From Planctomycetota bacterium (GTDB lineage Bacteria; Planctomycetota; UBA1135; GCA-002686595), in contig JAJDEW010000121.1 of assembly GCA_029259595.1 (NCBI GenBank), positions 62,001-126,000 of the forward strand: a stretch of DNA of 64,000 bases, given 5' to 3'. The position numbers and the translations under genes are program-made. Below the pieces are notes generated by a model. It saw only the letters and a program-made list of their open reading frames with translations, did no database searches and had not been told where the DNA came from. Shown here one piece after another: positions 44,484-52,863 of the stretch (positions within the stretch are counted from its first letter, which is position 1; each line of letters begins with the position of its first letter).

Positions 44484-45323
44484 ATGCTGCGCGTCGGAAG
44501 CGTCCCCTACTTCGTCGGACGCCCGCTCGATCTCGGCCTCGAGGACGAAGCGGGCATCGCCTACCACCGCGCCGTGCCCGCCGAGCTGGTCGAGGGCCTG
44601 CGCGCCGGCACGATCGACGTCGCGCTCGTCAGCTCGATCGAGCTCTTCCGACGACCCGGCTACGGCTTTCTCGCCGAGCTCGCGGTGGCCGGCGAGAGCA
44701 CGGTGTCCTCGGTCCAGATCTTCTTGAAGAAGCCCCTCGAGGAGGTCAACACGGTCGCGCTCGATCCCGCCAGCCGGACCTCGGTCGTCCTGGCCCAGGT
44801 CTCGTGGCCTGCGGAGCGACGCCCACGCTTCCTCGAGCTCGAGCGCGGGGAGGACCCGCGCCGCCACCGGGCGGATGCCTGGCTGCGGATCGGGGATCGG
44901 GCTCTGCAGGAGCTCTGGGCCCCCGACCCCGCCGATGGGCCGCTGTGGTGCGCGACGTGGAACCCTTCGCAGGCCTGGCGCGAGCGGACCGGGCTCCCGT
45001 TCGTTTTCGCGCCCTGGATCGTGCGCGCCGGCGTGGACGTCGGCCCTCACCTGGCCGCCTTCCGACGGGCGCGCGAGCGTGGCCGGGCACAGACCGGCGC
45101 GCTGGCCCGGGAGGCCGCCCGAGAGCTCGGGCTCGAGGTCGAGCCCCTGACGCGCTACCTCGCAAAGGAGTGCCTCTACGAGCCGGGCGAGCGCCTGGGC
45201 CGGGCCCTGCTGGCCTTCCGGGACCGGGCGGCGGCGCTGGGGCTCGTCGACGCGGAGCTGGAGCCGACGTGCATCCCGCTGGACGCCCCGGTCCACAGGC
45301 GCGCACCGTCCCACGCCGATTGA
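44484..45323 (+). CDS. mqnA: Chorismate dehydratase-like (MqnA) futalosine-pathway protein
   Basis: The 279-residue protein has the periplasmic-binding-protein-like fold of the MqnA/MqnD family: MLRVGSVPYFVGRPLDLGLE at the start, AGTIDVALVSSIELFRRPGY, TVALDPASRTSVVLAQV and LPFVFAPWIVR. MqnA removes water from chorismate to give 3-enolpyruvylbenzoate. The best start is ATG 44484, as the family begins M-L-R-V-G; an ATG at 44466 adds six residues. It is about 5 kb from mqnC-mqnE, so the route is dispersed. MqnD is the alternative, but the conserved start favours MqnA. Confidence 0.83.
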   Translation: MLRVGSVPYFVGRPLDLGLEDEAGIAYHRAVPAELVEGLRAGTIDVALVSSIELFRRPGYGFLAELAVAGESTVSSVQIFLKKPLEEVNTVALDPASRTSVVLAQVSWPAERRPRFLELERGEDPRRHRADAWLRIGDRALQELWAPDPADGPLWCATWNPSQAWRERTGLPFVFAPWIVRAGVDVGPHLAAFRRARERGRAQTGALAREAARELGLEVEPLTRYLAKECLYEPGERLGRALLAFRDRAAALGLVDAELEPTCIPLDAPVHRRAPSHAD

Positions 45324-45504
45324 CCCCCCGGCGACCTCCGCGACTTTCGCGCGCGATTCGGTACGGAATCCGCAGATTGAGGGCACCGGCGCGGGCCTGA
45401 CCACGTCTCCCTCTGGGGGTCGCGCCAGACCCGCGGCAACCCCGTTCTCGCTTCATTCGGCCGCCCTAGCCCCGTGACGCCAGGCCACCCTGGCGTCGAG
45501 TGCC

Positions 45505-46929
45505 ATGCTGCGATCGCTTTTCTTTTTCGTTTCGATCCTTGTCACGCTCGCGACCTCGGCCCGCGGCCAGGTCATGAACACGAATCTCTGGGTCGCGAGC
45601 CGCGACTCGGGCTACCTGCGGCGCTATTCGAGCGAGCACGGCTCGCTGCTCTCCCAGACCTACATCGGTCAACGCATCGAGGGCATCGCGCGCGATGGTC
45701 GCGGCAACGCCTGGGTGACCGTCCGCGGTGCGGACAAGCAGGTCGCCAAGGTCGACCGGACCGGAGCGGTCGTCGGGCGCTTCCCGGTCACCGGCGTCCC
45801 CTACGGGATCGCGGCCGCTCGCGACGACTCGGTGTGGGTCGTCCAGTCCGCGCCGTCGGCGCTCGTGCACTACGCCTCGGACGGCGAGGTCCTGCTCGCC
45901 ACGCCCCTGCCCGGTGACCCGCGCGGCGTCTCGATCGACGTCCTCGGGGACGTCTGGGTGACGCTGTACCAGCTCGAAGGCCTCGTCCTGCGCTACGACA
46001 AGGCCGGCACCTTCAAGCAGGCGATCGCTGTCGGCCGCGGCCCCTGGTCGGTCGCCGCCTCCTGGATGTGCTGCACCTGGGTCGTGAACCATCGCCAGTG
46101 CACGATCGACTGCATCGGGGCCGCGGGCAACAAGACCCTCTCGATCGGCTTCCAGGGACTGCCGCGGGACATCGCCGTCGATCGCGACGGCGGGGTCTGG
46201 GTCGCGATGCAGGACTTTGCGCGGGTCGACCACTACGACCGCTTCGGAACCCTGCTCGCCTCGGTACCGGTCGGCAACGTCCCGACGAACGTCTCGCTGG
46301 ACGGCGACGGCCACCTCTGGGTCGTGAACGAGGCGGACGGGACGATCTCGAAGGTCGACACGAACACGCTGGAGGTCGTCTCGACGCTCGACGTGGGACC
46401 GAATCCGGTGGCCTTCGGGGACTTCACGGGCTACGCCTACGCCATGGTCGTGAAACCGATCGAGGACACCGACGGGGACTCCTTCCGCAACCGCAACGAG
46501 CTCATCGCGGGCTCGAACCCCTTCAAGGCCAGCGACTACCCGACCGAGATCGAGCTGCTTGCCGAGCCGCTGCCGGGGGAGAACCTGCAGCTGCGCATCC
46601 GGGACTCGAAGAACCCGGGCAAGCGCTATCTGGGCTACTTCAGCTGGACCAACCGGCCGCGCTGGACGCTGGGCTACTGCAGCCCGTGCGACGCCCGCAT
46701 CATCCCGGTCAACGCCTTCGACCCGCTCTTCGGAGCGACGCTCGGGGACCCGTTCTATCCGAGCCTGCAGGGGACGCTCGATTCCAACGGCGAAGCCCTG
46801 ATCGAGACTTTCCTGCCGCCGGCCTACTTCCCCCTGAAGCTCTACATGGGCTTCTTCACGCTCGATCCGACCGTGCCCCACGTCTTCATCCGCACGATCT
46901 CCCAAGAACTGGAGATCTACGGCGGCTGA
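45505..46929 (+). CDS. Secreted streptogramin-lyase/NHL-type beta-propeller protein
   Basis: The 474-residue protein has a signal peptide (SLFFFVSILVTLATSARG) and six to seven propeller blades with the repeat G-I-A-x-D-x-x-G-x-x-W-V: GIARDGRGNAWVTVRGADK, GVSIDVLGDVWVTL, DIAVDRDGGVWVAMQ and NVSLDGDGHLWVVNE. The family includes Vgb, but the lyase active residues cannot be confirmed. The C-terminal 130 residues form another beta domain containing SPFD-like DTDGDSFRNRNELIAGSNPF, a thrombospondin-type-3 calcium loop. It is likely a cell-surface or periplasmic binding protein. Confidence 0.78.
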   Translation: MLRSLFFFVSILVTLATSARGQVMNTNLWVASRDSGYLRRYSSEHGSLLSQTYIGQRIEGIARDGRGNAWVTVRGADKQVAKVDRTGAVVGRFPVTGVPYGIAAARDDSVWVVQSAPSALVHYASDGEVLLATPLPGDPRGVSIDVLGDVWVTLYQLEGLVLRYDKAGTFKQAIAVGRGPWSVAASWMCCTWVVNHRQCTIDCIGAAGNKTLSIGFQGLPRDIAVDRDGGVWVAMQDFARVDHYDRFGTLLASVPVGNVPTNVSLDGDGHLWVVNEADGTISKVDTNTLEVVSTLDVGPNPVAFGDFTGYAYAMVVKPIEDTDGDSFRNRNELIAGSNPFKASDYPTEIELLAEPLPGENLQLRIRDSKNPGKRYLGYFSWTNRPRWTLGYCSPCDARIIPVNAFDPLFGATLGDPFYPSLQGTLDSNGEALIETFLPPAYFPLKLYMGFFTLDPTVPHVFIRTISQELEIYGG

Positions 46930-46937
46930 GCACCTCC

Positions 46938-46982
46938 GGCACGTCCTGAGCCTCCGCCGCGACGACGGGTCCAGGACGTGCC
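46938..46982 (+). terminator. Terminator-like inverted repeat after the propeller gene
   Basis: GGCACGTCCTG and CAGGACGTGCC form a perfect 11-bp stem enclosing a 23-nt loop, 9 bp past the stop. It separates this gene from topoisomerase VI subunit B. Confidence 0.5.
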
Positions 46983-47123
46983 CCGGGTTCGGGATGCGTG
47001 CAGCTCCGAGGTCTTGCCCGCGGTCTTTCCCGCCGGCAAGGCGATCCGCGCTTGCATCGGCCGTGGCGGCTCCCAAACTACCGCCTACGACCCGAGGCCC
47101 ACTGGCCTCTGCGGAGAGCCTCC

Positions 47124-48911
47124 ATGCCTCGAGCGACGAAGCGGCCGAGCGCCGCGACCCAGAGCCTGTTCGACAACGAGAACGACGACACCGTGGCGCG
47201 CAAGACCCGAACGAAGAAGAAGGCGGGAGGGGCGGCCGACGCCAAGGGCACCGGCGGGAGCCCGGCGCCCCGCAAGCGGGCGACAGCCCAGTCCATGGCC
47301 GAGCGCCAGCGGGAGATCTCCGTCTCCGAGTTCTTCACGAAGAACCGCCACCTGCTCGGCTTCGACTCGCCTCTGAAGGCACTCCTGACCGCGGTCAAGG
47401 AGGCGGTCGACAACTCGCTCGACGCCTGTGAGGAGGCCGGGATCCTGCCCGAGATCCGAATCGCGCTCACGCAGACGGCCGAGAATCGCTACCGCATGGC
47501 CGTCGAAGACAACGGCCCGGGCGTGATCGATTCCCAGATCGGCAAGATCTTCGGCAAGCTCCTGTACGGCTCCAAGTTCCACAAGCTGTCCCAGAGCCGC
47601 GGGCAACAGGGCATCGGCATCTCGGCCGCCGGCATGTACGGCCAGCTCACGACCGGCAAGCCGGTGCGCATCGTGTCGCGCACGGGCAAGCGCAAGGACC
47701 CGGTCGAGTTCCTGCTCTCGATCGACACGGCGAAGAACAAGCCCGAGATCCACAAGTCCGAGGTCGTCGAGTGGGACAAGGACCACGGCACGCTGGTCGA
47801 GATCGAGATGGAGGCCCGTTATCAAAAGGGTCAGCGCTCGGTCGACATGTATCTGAAGCAGACCGCCATCGCGAACCCGCACCTGACGCTGACCTTCGTC
47901 GATCCGGCCGGGGAAGAGGTCGTCTACCCGGCCAGCACGAAGGAGCTGCCGCCCGAAACGATCGAGATCCGTCCGCACCCGCACGGGATCGAGCTCGGAC
48001 GCCTCATCGCGATGCTCAAGGAGACGACTGCCCGCTCGCTGTCAGGCTTCCTGCGGGAGGAGTTCTCGCGCGTCGGGCCCATGGTGGCGAAGCGCATCAT
48101 CAAGGCCGCCGGCAAGGGGCTCACGGAGAAGTCCTACCCGACGCGCATCGCGCGTGAAGAGGCCTCGGCCCTGCACGAGGCGATCCAGAAGGAGAAGATC
48201 TCCTCGCCGCCGACCGACTGCATCGCACCGATCGGGGAGGAGCTCCTGATCTCGGGCTTGAAGAAGGAGCTCGAGGCGGACTTCTACGTCGCCGCGACGC
48301 GTCCCGCCGCCGTCTACCGCGGCAACCCGTTCCAGATCGAGGTCGGCATCGCCTACGGCAAGCCGGGCGGCATCGGCCTCGAAGTCACCGACGAGGGCCG
48401 CATCGCCAAGCGCAAGGATTCGAAGGCCGCCACCGAGGACCTCGTCGGCTCGGCCGACGAAACGGCGCGCGTAATCCGCTTCGCGAACCGTGTCCCGCTG
48501 CTCTACCAGCAGTCCGCCTGCTCGATCACGAAGGGCATCATCCAGACCAACTGGCGCGGTTACGGCCTCCAGCAACCGCGCGGCGGCCTCCCGATCGGGG
48601 CGATGGCGATCGTCGTGCACATCGCGAGCGTCTGGGTGCCGTTCACCAGCGAATCGAAGGAAGCGATCGCCGCCTACCCGGAGATCCTGAAGGAGATCAA
48701 GCTCGGCCTGCAGGAATGCGGGCGCAAGCTCGGCACCTACATCCGCAAGGGCAAGCGCATCAAGCGCGAGTTCGAGAAGCGCTCCTACATCGAGAAGTAC
48801 ATCCCCCACATCGGCATCGCCCTGCAGGAGATCCTCGACCTCCCCGATCGGGAACGCGACGAGGTCGTCGCGACCCTCGAGGACGTCCTGCACAAGAGCC
48901 GTAAGTTCTGA
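47124..48911 (+). CDS. top6B: DNA topoisomerase VI subunit B
   Basis: The 595-residue protein has a GHKL ATPase domain with [13 protein letters not shown] (92-104), EDNGPGV (128-134) and [15 protein letters not shown] (160-174), then a transducer with [20 protein letters not shown] and [19 protein letters not shown]-type motifs, as in archaeal Top6B. It dimerises on ATP binding and drives strand passage by subunit A. The first ~65 residues are an Arg/Lys/Ala-rich tail. ATG 47124 follows GCGGAGAGCC; a later GTG/ATG near residue 58 is possible. It overlaps subunit A by TGATG. Topo VI is archaeal and plant-type; it is rare in bacteria. Confidence 0.93.
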   Translation: MPRATKRPSAATQSLFDNENDDTVARKTRTKKKAGGAADAKGTGGSPAPRKRATAQSMAERQREISVSEFFTKNRHLLGFDSPLKALLTAVKEAVDNSLDACEEAGILPEIRIALTQTAENRYRMAVEDNGPGVIDSQIGKIFGKLLYGSKFHKLSQSRGQQGIGISAAGMYGQLTTGKPVRIVSRTGKRKDPVEFLLSIDTAKNKPEIHKSEVVEWDKDHGTLVEIEMEARYQKGQRSVDMYLKQTAIANPHLTLTFVDPAGEEVVYPASTKELPPETIEIRPHPHGIELGRLIAMLKETTARSLSGFLREEFSRVGPMVAKRIIKAAGKGLTEKSYPTRIAREEASALHEAIQKEKISSPPTDCIAPIGEELLISGLKKELEADFYVAATRPAAVYRGNPFQIEVGIAYGKPGGIGLEVTDEGRIAKRKDSKAATEDLVGSADETARVIRFANRVPLLYQQSACSITKGIIQTNWRGYGLQQPRGGLPIGAMAIVVHIASVWVPFTSESKEAIAAYPEILKEIKLGLQECGRKLGTYIRKGKRIKREFEKRSYIEKYIPHIGIALQEILDLPDRERDEVVATLEDVLHKSRKF

Positions 48912-50119
48912 TGGCGAAAAAGCGAGCGAAGAAGGTCACCAAGAAGACCACCAAGAAAGCCACGAAGACGCCGGGCGCAGCGGTCAGCAAGGTGAAGCGC
49001 GCGCGGCCCCCGCTCAACGACCTGGACAAGAAGACCCTGTCCCTGGTCAGCCGAACGGCCGAGCGCGTCCAGCGCTCGATCGGCCAGCGCATCCTGCCCG
49101 AGCTCAAGTTCCCCGTCCGCAGCTTGTCGAACGTGAAGTACGACAAGAAGGAGGGCTACTTCCAGCTCGGCCACGGCCGCAAGGCCCGCGCCCTGTCGGT
49201 CAATACGGTCAAGAACTTCGCCCAGACGCTGCGCCTCATGTCGATCTCGAAGGAGATGGTCGAGAACAACGACTTCGCGACGAAGCGGGAGGCCTACTAC
49301 GTCAGCAAGAACTGGGGCGAATGCAAGTTCAACGAGCAGACCGAATCGGATGCCGTCATGGACGACATCGAAGCGCTCGCCAGCCTCGACGGGCTCTCGC
49401 GTGAACAGCTGCGCTACTATCCGGAGGAGCACGGCGGCTCCGTCGCGGGCAACCTGGTCGTCATCGATCGGGACACGGAGACGGGCGACACTATCCGCAT
49501 CGACTGCACGAACTTCGGCTCGGGGTCCTACTCGATCCCCCACTCCGTCGAACACCTGCGCTTCGAGACCGACGCCAAGTTCGTCCTCGCGATCGAGACC
49601 GGCGGCATGTTCCAGCGCTTGAACAACCACAAGTTCTGGAAGAGCGCCAAGTGCATCCTGGTCGAGATGGCGGGGGTGCCCTCGCGCGCGACCCGACGCT
49701 TCATCCGGGTCCTGTCGGACACGCGCAAGCTGCCCGTCTACTGCTTCGTCGATTGCGACCCGTACGGCATCGCGAACATCTACCGGACGCTGAAGGTCGG
49801 TTCGGGCAACGCGGCCCACATCAACCGCTTCTTCTGCGTCCCGAACGCGAAGTTCCTCGGCGTCACACCCCAGGACATCGTCGACTTCCGCCTGGAGGAC
49901 GCCACACACCCGCTTCAGCCCGTCGACGTCAAGCGGGCGAAGGACGCGCTCAAGAACGATCCCTTCTTCCAGGCGCACAAGGAATGGGGCAAGGCCATCA
50001 ACCAGCTCCTGAAGATGGGCGTGCGCGCGGAACAGCAGGCCCTCGCGAAGTGGGGCCTCAACTACGTGATCGAGGAGTACCTGCCGCGCAAGCTGCGCGA
50101 GCGGAAGTTCCTCCCCTGA
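48911..50119 (+). CDS. top6A: DNA topoisomerase VI subunit A (Spo11-like)
   Basis: The 402-residue protein starts at an ATG overlapping the subunit B stop. It has a Lys-rich, histone H1-like tail ([20 protein letters not shown]), the catalytic-Tyr region KREAYYVSKNW (Y129/Y130), and a Toprim domain with AIETGG and VDCDPYGIA. Subunit A cleaves DNA with a two-base stagger and forms 5'-phosphotyrosyl links. With subunit B it would relax and decatenate DNA. Whether it serves the chromosome beside gyrase/topo IV cannot be told from this window. Confidence 0.93.
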   Translation: MAKKRAKKVTKKTTKKATKTPGAAVSKVKRARPPLNDLDKKTLSLVSRTAERVQRSIGQRILPELKFPVRSLSNVKYDKKEGYFQLGHGRKARALSVNTVKNFAQTLRLMSISKEMVENNDFATKREAYYVSKNWGECKFNEQTESDAVMDDIEALASLDGLSREQLRYYPEEHGGSVAGNLVVIDRDTETGDTIRIDCTNFGSGSYSIPHSVEHLRFETDAKFVLAIETGGMFQRLNNHKFWKSAKCILVEMAGVPSRATRRFIRVLSDTRKLPVYCFVDCDPYGIANIYRTLKVGSGNAAHINRFFCVPNAKFLGVTPQDIVDFRLEDATHPLQPVDVKRAKDALKNDPFFQAHKEWGKAINQLLKMGVRAEQQALAKWGLNYVIEEYLPRKLRERKFLP

Positions 50120-50181
50120 CAGCCCGTCGGCGTCCTCCGGCGAAGCACCTCTCCAGCGGGGTGGCAGCCCTTCGGGCGTCG

Positions 50182-50814
50182 CTACTCCCCCAGCGCTCGG
50201 AGCGTCGCGTCATCGAGCCGATGCCCGCCCTCGAAGGCTCGCTGTTCGACCTGGAGATCGAGCGCCTTCAAGCGCTCCGCATCCGCGTTCCAGCCGTCTG
50301 CGTCGACCCAGGCGTCGCGGCTGCCCTTCACGAGCACGACTCGAACCCCCGCCAGGGCGCTCGATACGGCATCTGGCTCGAGGTCGGCCGGAGCGGTGCT
50401 TCCCCACAGGACGAGTCGCTCGGGCCGCAGCTTGCTACGGACGCACCATCGAAAGGCCGTCGACGCCCCCTGCGAGAAGCCCAAGACGCGCGTGCGAACG
50501 TCGGGTGCGGGGGCGAGCCGCGCGCGCAGCGCGTCGAGGCTCGCGACGTAGTCGTCGATCTCCGCCGCACGATCCTCCTTGGTCATCCACGAGGCCCCGA
50601 CGTCCCCGCTCCCTCCGCGCAGGTAGAAGCGCGAGAGCCCCTCCGCGGCGACCAGCACGCGTCCGTCACTCTCCAGCGCACCGGCCGACGCGAGGAAGTC
50701 GCGCGCGGTCTCGCCATAGCCGTGCAGGAGGATCCACAGCTCGCGCGCTTCGGCGAGCTGCCCTGCGACGAAGGCCCGCGCCGTCCGGCGCGTCTCGTAG
50801 CGCAACTCGCGCAT
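50182..50814 (-). CDS. Alpha/beta hydrolase (carboxylesterase/phospholipase type)
   Basis: The 210 residues show LWILLHGYGETARDFLASA (oxyanion region), the nucleophile elbow LGFSQGAST, an acid residue in VKGSRDAWVDAD and a final histidine in FEGGHRLDD. This is the typical small serine esterase (YpfH/PLP2) layout. The substrate is unknown. It lies 3 bp after the AhpD-like gene and shares its transcript. Confidence 0.85.
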   Translation of the reverse strand: MRELRYETRRTARAFVAGQLAEARELWILLHGYGETARDFLASAGALESDGRVLVAAEGLSRFYLRGGSGDVGASWMTKEDRAAEIDDYVASLDALRARLAPAPDVRTRVLGFSQGASTAFRWCVRSKLRPERLVLWGSTAPADLEPDAVSSALAGVRVVLVKGSRDAWVDADGWNADAERLKALDLQVEQRAFEGGHRLDDATLRALGE

Positions 50815-50817
50815 CGC

Positions 50818-51330
50818 TCAGCGGATGACGACTTCCGAGCACGAGACGGCGTAGCCCAGCGCCCGCTTCGTGATCGGAAAGAAGCGCGCCGATGCCAACG
50901 CCAGCGCGAGCTCGACGAGCGCTTCCTCTCCGTAGTGCCCGCGCACGGCCTCACGCCAGATGGCATCGCTTCCGTCGGCGCGGACGACCGAATGGGCGAA
51001 GCGGTACACGTCACCGAGCTCGGTGGGCAGGTCCTCAGGACTCTGGCGCAGCACCGCGCGCAGGACGTCCTCGGACACTCCGGCACGACGCGCCTGTTCC
51101 ACTTCGATCTGGACGCACGTTCCACAGTCTTCGTCGCGCGCCGCGACGAGCCGTGCGACGTGGCACGGCTCGATCGGCAGCTTCCTGCGGTAGTTCGAGA
51201 TCGAGACGATCTTCGTGAAGCGCAGGAAGGCCGGTAGCGAGACGCGCACCATGTGGCGCAGGTACTCGAGCGAGGTGCCCAACGCCTCTTCCGACTTGTG
51301 GATCTGGCGTCGAATCAGGGTGCGGATCAT
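50818..51330 (-). CDS. Carboxymuconolactone decarboxylase/AhpD-family protein
   Basis: The ATG at 51330 gives 170 residues, with the redox motif EDCGTCVQIEVEQA (CxxC) in a helix typical of AhpD/CMD proteins, and a C-terminal copy of the helical fold. Such proteins reduce peroxides or alkylhydroperoxidase partners through the CxxC pair. An earlier ATG would add 38 Arg/Gly-rich residues. Here the active cysteines are both normal Cys, unlike the TGA-containing thioredoxin-like gene. Confidence 0.83.
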   Translation of the reverse strand: MIRTLIRRQIHKSEEALGTSLEYLRHMVRVSLPAFLRFTKIVSISNYRRKLPIEPCHVARLVAARDEDCGTCVQIEVEQARRAGVSEDVLRAVLRQSPEDLPTELGDVYRFAHSVVRADGSDAIWREAVRGHYGEEALVELALALASARFFPITKRALGYAVSCSEVVIR

Positions 51331-51754
51331 GTCGCTGCCGAGTCTACGCTCTGCCCCCGAGTCGCGCAGCCCGTTCAGCGCCCCGCCCCACGCGGAGCCG
51401 GCACGCCCCCGCAATCTCTTCCCGGAGCAAGACTTGCGGCCCAAGGAGCCCGCCTCCCCGAGCTCGGGTCGGGGGAGTCCCGGTCAAGAATCGGGAGCGG
51501 CGAGCCCGATACGGGGCTCTGGCCCGCTTCCCGCCCGAGATCGTGGGACCGTTCGTTCCGACTCGAGGAGTCGGCGCCCCCCCTCTGATCCCTGCGGGCC
51601 CCGGGGATCCCGGGGACGCAGGCGGCGAGACGCGGGCCGGCCGAGCCGGAGGGTCGCGCGAGCTCGGGCTGGATGCGGGCGAAGACGGCCCGGCTGGACA
51701 GCTCGGCGGGCTCCTGGTTAGCTACGGGACTGCACGTCTCCCACCCGGACTCCG
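51331..51754. other. 424-bp divergent intergenic region rich in hairpins
   Basis: No protein gene with recognisable similarity. It separates the minus-strand AhpD-like gene from the plus-strand NTF2-like gene, so it should hold both promoters. Several inverted repeats are visible: GAGCCC-GATACG-GGGCTC near 51505-51525, CCGACTC-GAG-GAGTCGG at 51558-51574, and the C/G palindromes around 51595-51620. They could be a structured leader or simply high-GC background. Confidence 0.45.
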
Positions 51755-52252
51755 ATGGCCAAACTCCACAAGCTCGCTCTCGCCCTGACGCTCGTCCTCT
51801 TCTCGGCGCGCTCCCAGGACTCGGTCCCGACCGACGCCGTGCTCGAGCGCACCCCGGTCGAGCCCGATCCGGCGGTCCTCGCCGTCGAGGCCGTGGTCGC
51901 CGACTACGTCGACGCGTTCTACGAGCTCGATCCGCTCCGCATCCGCTCGTCGGTTCACGAGGACGTCGTGAAATTCGGCTTCTACCTGTCCGCGAGCGAC
52001 GGCGGCTACGAAGAGCGGCCGATGACGTTCGATCAGCTGCTGGAACTTGCGCGCAGCCTCAACCAAGCCAAGTGGGTGCCCGAGGACGCGCCGCGCGAGA
52101 TTCACGTCTACGACGTGCTGGAACGCACGGCGACCGCGAAGCTGACCGCGGTCTGGGGCGTCGACTTCCTACACCTCGCCAAGATCGAGGGCCGCTGGCA
52201 GATCGTCCACATCCTGTGGGAGAGCCTGCCGCAGCCGCCCGAGGACCAGTGA
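51755..52252 (+). CDS. Secreted NTF2-like (lumazine-binding-type) protein
   Basis: The 165 residues have a signal peptide (KLALALTLVLFSARSQ) and one NTF2-like cone fold with AVVADYVDAFYELDPLRIRS, SVHEDVVKFGFYLSASDGGY, FDQLLELAR and LHLAKIEGRWQIVHILW. This matches the putative lumazine-binding (Lumazine_bd_2) family, whose members are small periplasmic proteins of unknown activity. It overlaps the next gene by GTGA. Confidence 0.78.
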   Translation: MAKLHKLALALTLVLFSARSQDSVPTDAVLERTPVEPDPAVLAVEAVVADYVDAFYELDPLRIRSSVHEDVVKFGFYLSASDGGYEERPMTFDQLLELARSLNQAKWVPEDAPREIHVYDVLERTATAKLTAVWGVDFLHLAKIEGRWQIVHILWESLPQPPEDQ

Positions 52253-52863
52253 GCACCGAACGAAACGCGTTCGAGCCGCGCCCGATCGTCCTCGCCGGCG
52301 AAGTCGTCCGGCTCGAGCCCCTGTCAGAGGCGCACACGGACGAGCTCTTCGCGGCGGGAAGCGAAGAGGAGATCTGGTGCTACATGCCCTGGGCCGCACC
52401 GCGCACGCGGGACGAGCTCTTGCCCTGGATCCGCACGCTCACGTCCCAGGCCGAGCGCGGCCTCGCCCTGCCCTTCCGCATCGTCCACGTCGCCTCGGGT
52501 CGGACCGTCGGCTCGACGAGCTACCTGGACATCGACCGGACGAATCGCCGCGTCGAGATCGGCGCCACGTGGCTCGGCCCAGAGGCACGCCGAACGGCGG
52601 CCAACACCGAGGCCAAGCTGCTTCTCCTGCGCCACGCCTTCGAGACGCTCGGCGCCTACCGCGTCCAGTTCAAGACCGACGCCCGCAACGTGCGCTCGCA
52701 ACGCGCGCTCGAACGCATCGGCGCTCAGCGCGAGGGCGTCCTCCGCCGTCACCTCGTGCTCGCGGACGGGTTCGTTCGCGACAGCGTCTACTACGGCATC
52801 GTCGACCAGGAGTGGCCGGCCGTACACGCGCGTCTGCGCGGCCTCCTGGACCGGCCGTCATAG
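52249..52863 (+). CDS. RimJ/RimL-like GNAT N-acetyltransferase
   Basis: The GTG at 52249 overlaps the preceding TGA. The 204-residue protein has the RimJ/RimL signature: VRLEPLSEAHTDELFAA, VEIGATWLGPEARRTAANTE (acetyl-CoA loop) and RVQFKTDARNVRSQRALERI. Members acetylate protein N-termini or other amines. It converges with the next gene, overlapping its stop by six bases. Confidence 0.88.
   Translation: MSTERNAFEPRPIVLAGEVVRLEPLSEAHTDELFAAGSEEEIWCYMPWAAPRTRDELLPWIRTLTSQAERGLALPFRIVHVASGRTVGSTSYLDIDRTNRRVEIGATWLGPEARRTAANTEAKLLLLRHAFETLGAYRVQFKTDARNVRSQRALERIGAQREGVLRRHLVLADGFVRDSVYYGIVDQEWPAVHARLRGLLDRPS

Noticed and set aside
46930-47123. Extra N-terminal sequence for topoisomerase VI B from 46998
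   Set aside because: The upstream part is Arg/Leu-rich and overlaps the terminator-like inverted repeat region; ATG 47124 has a ribosome-binding site.
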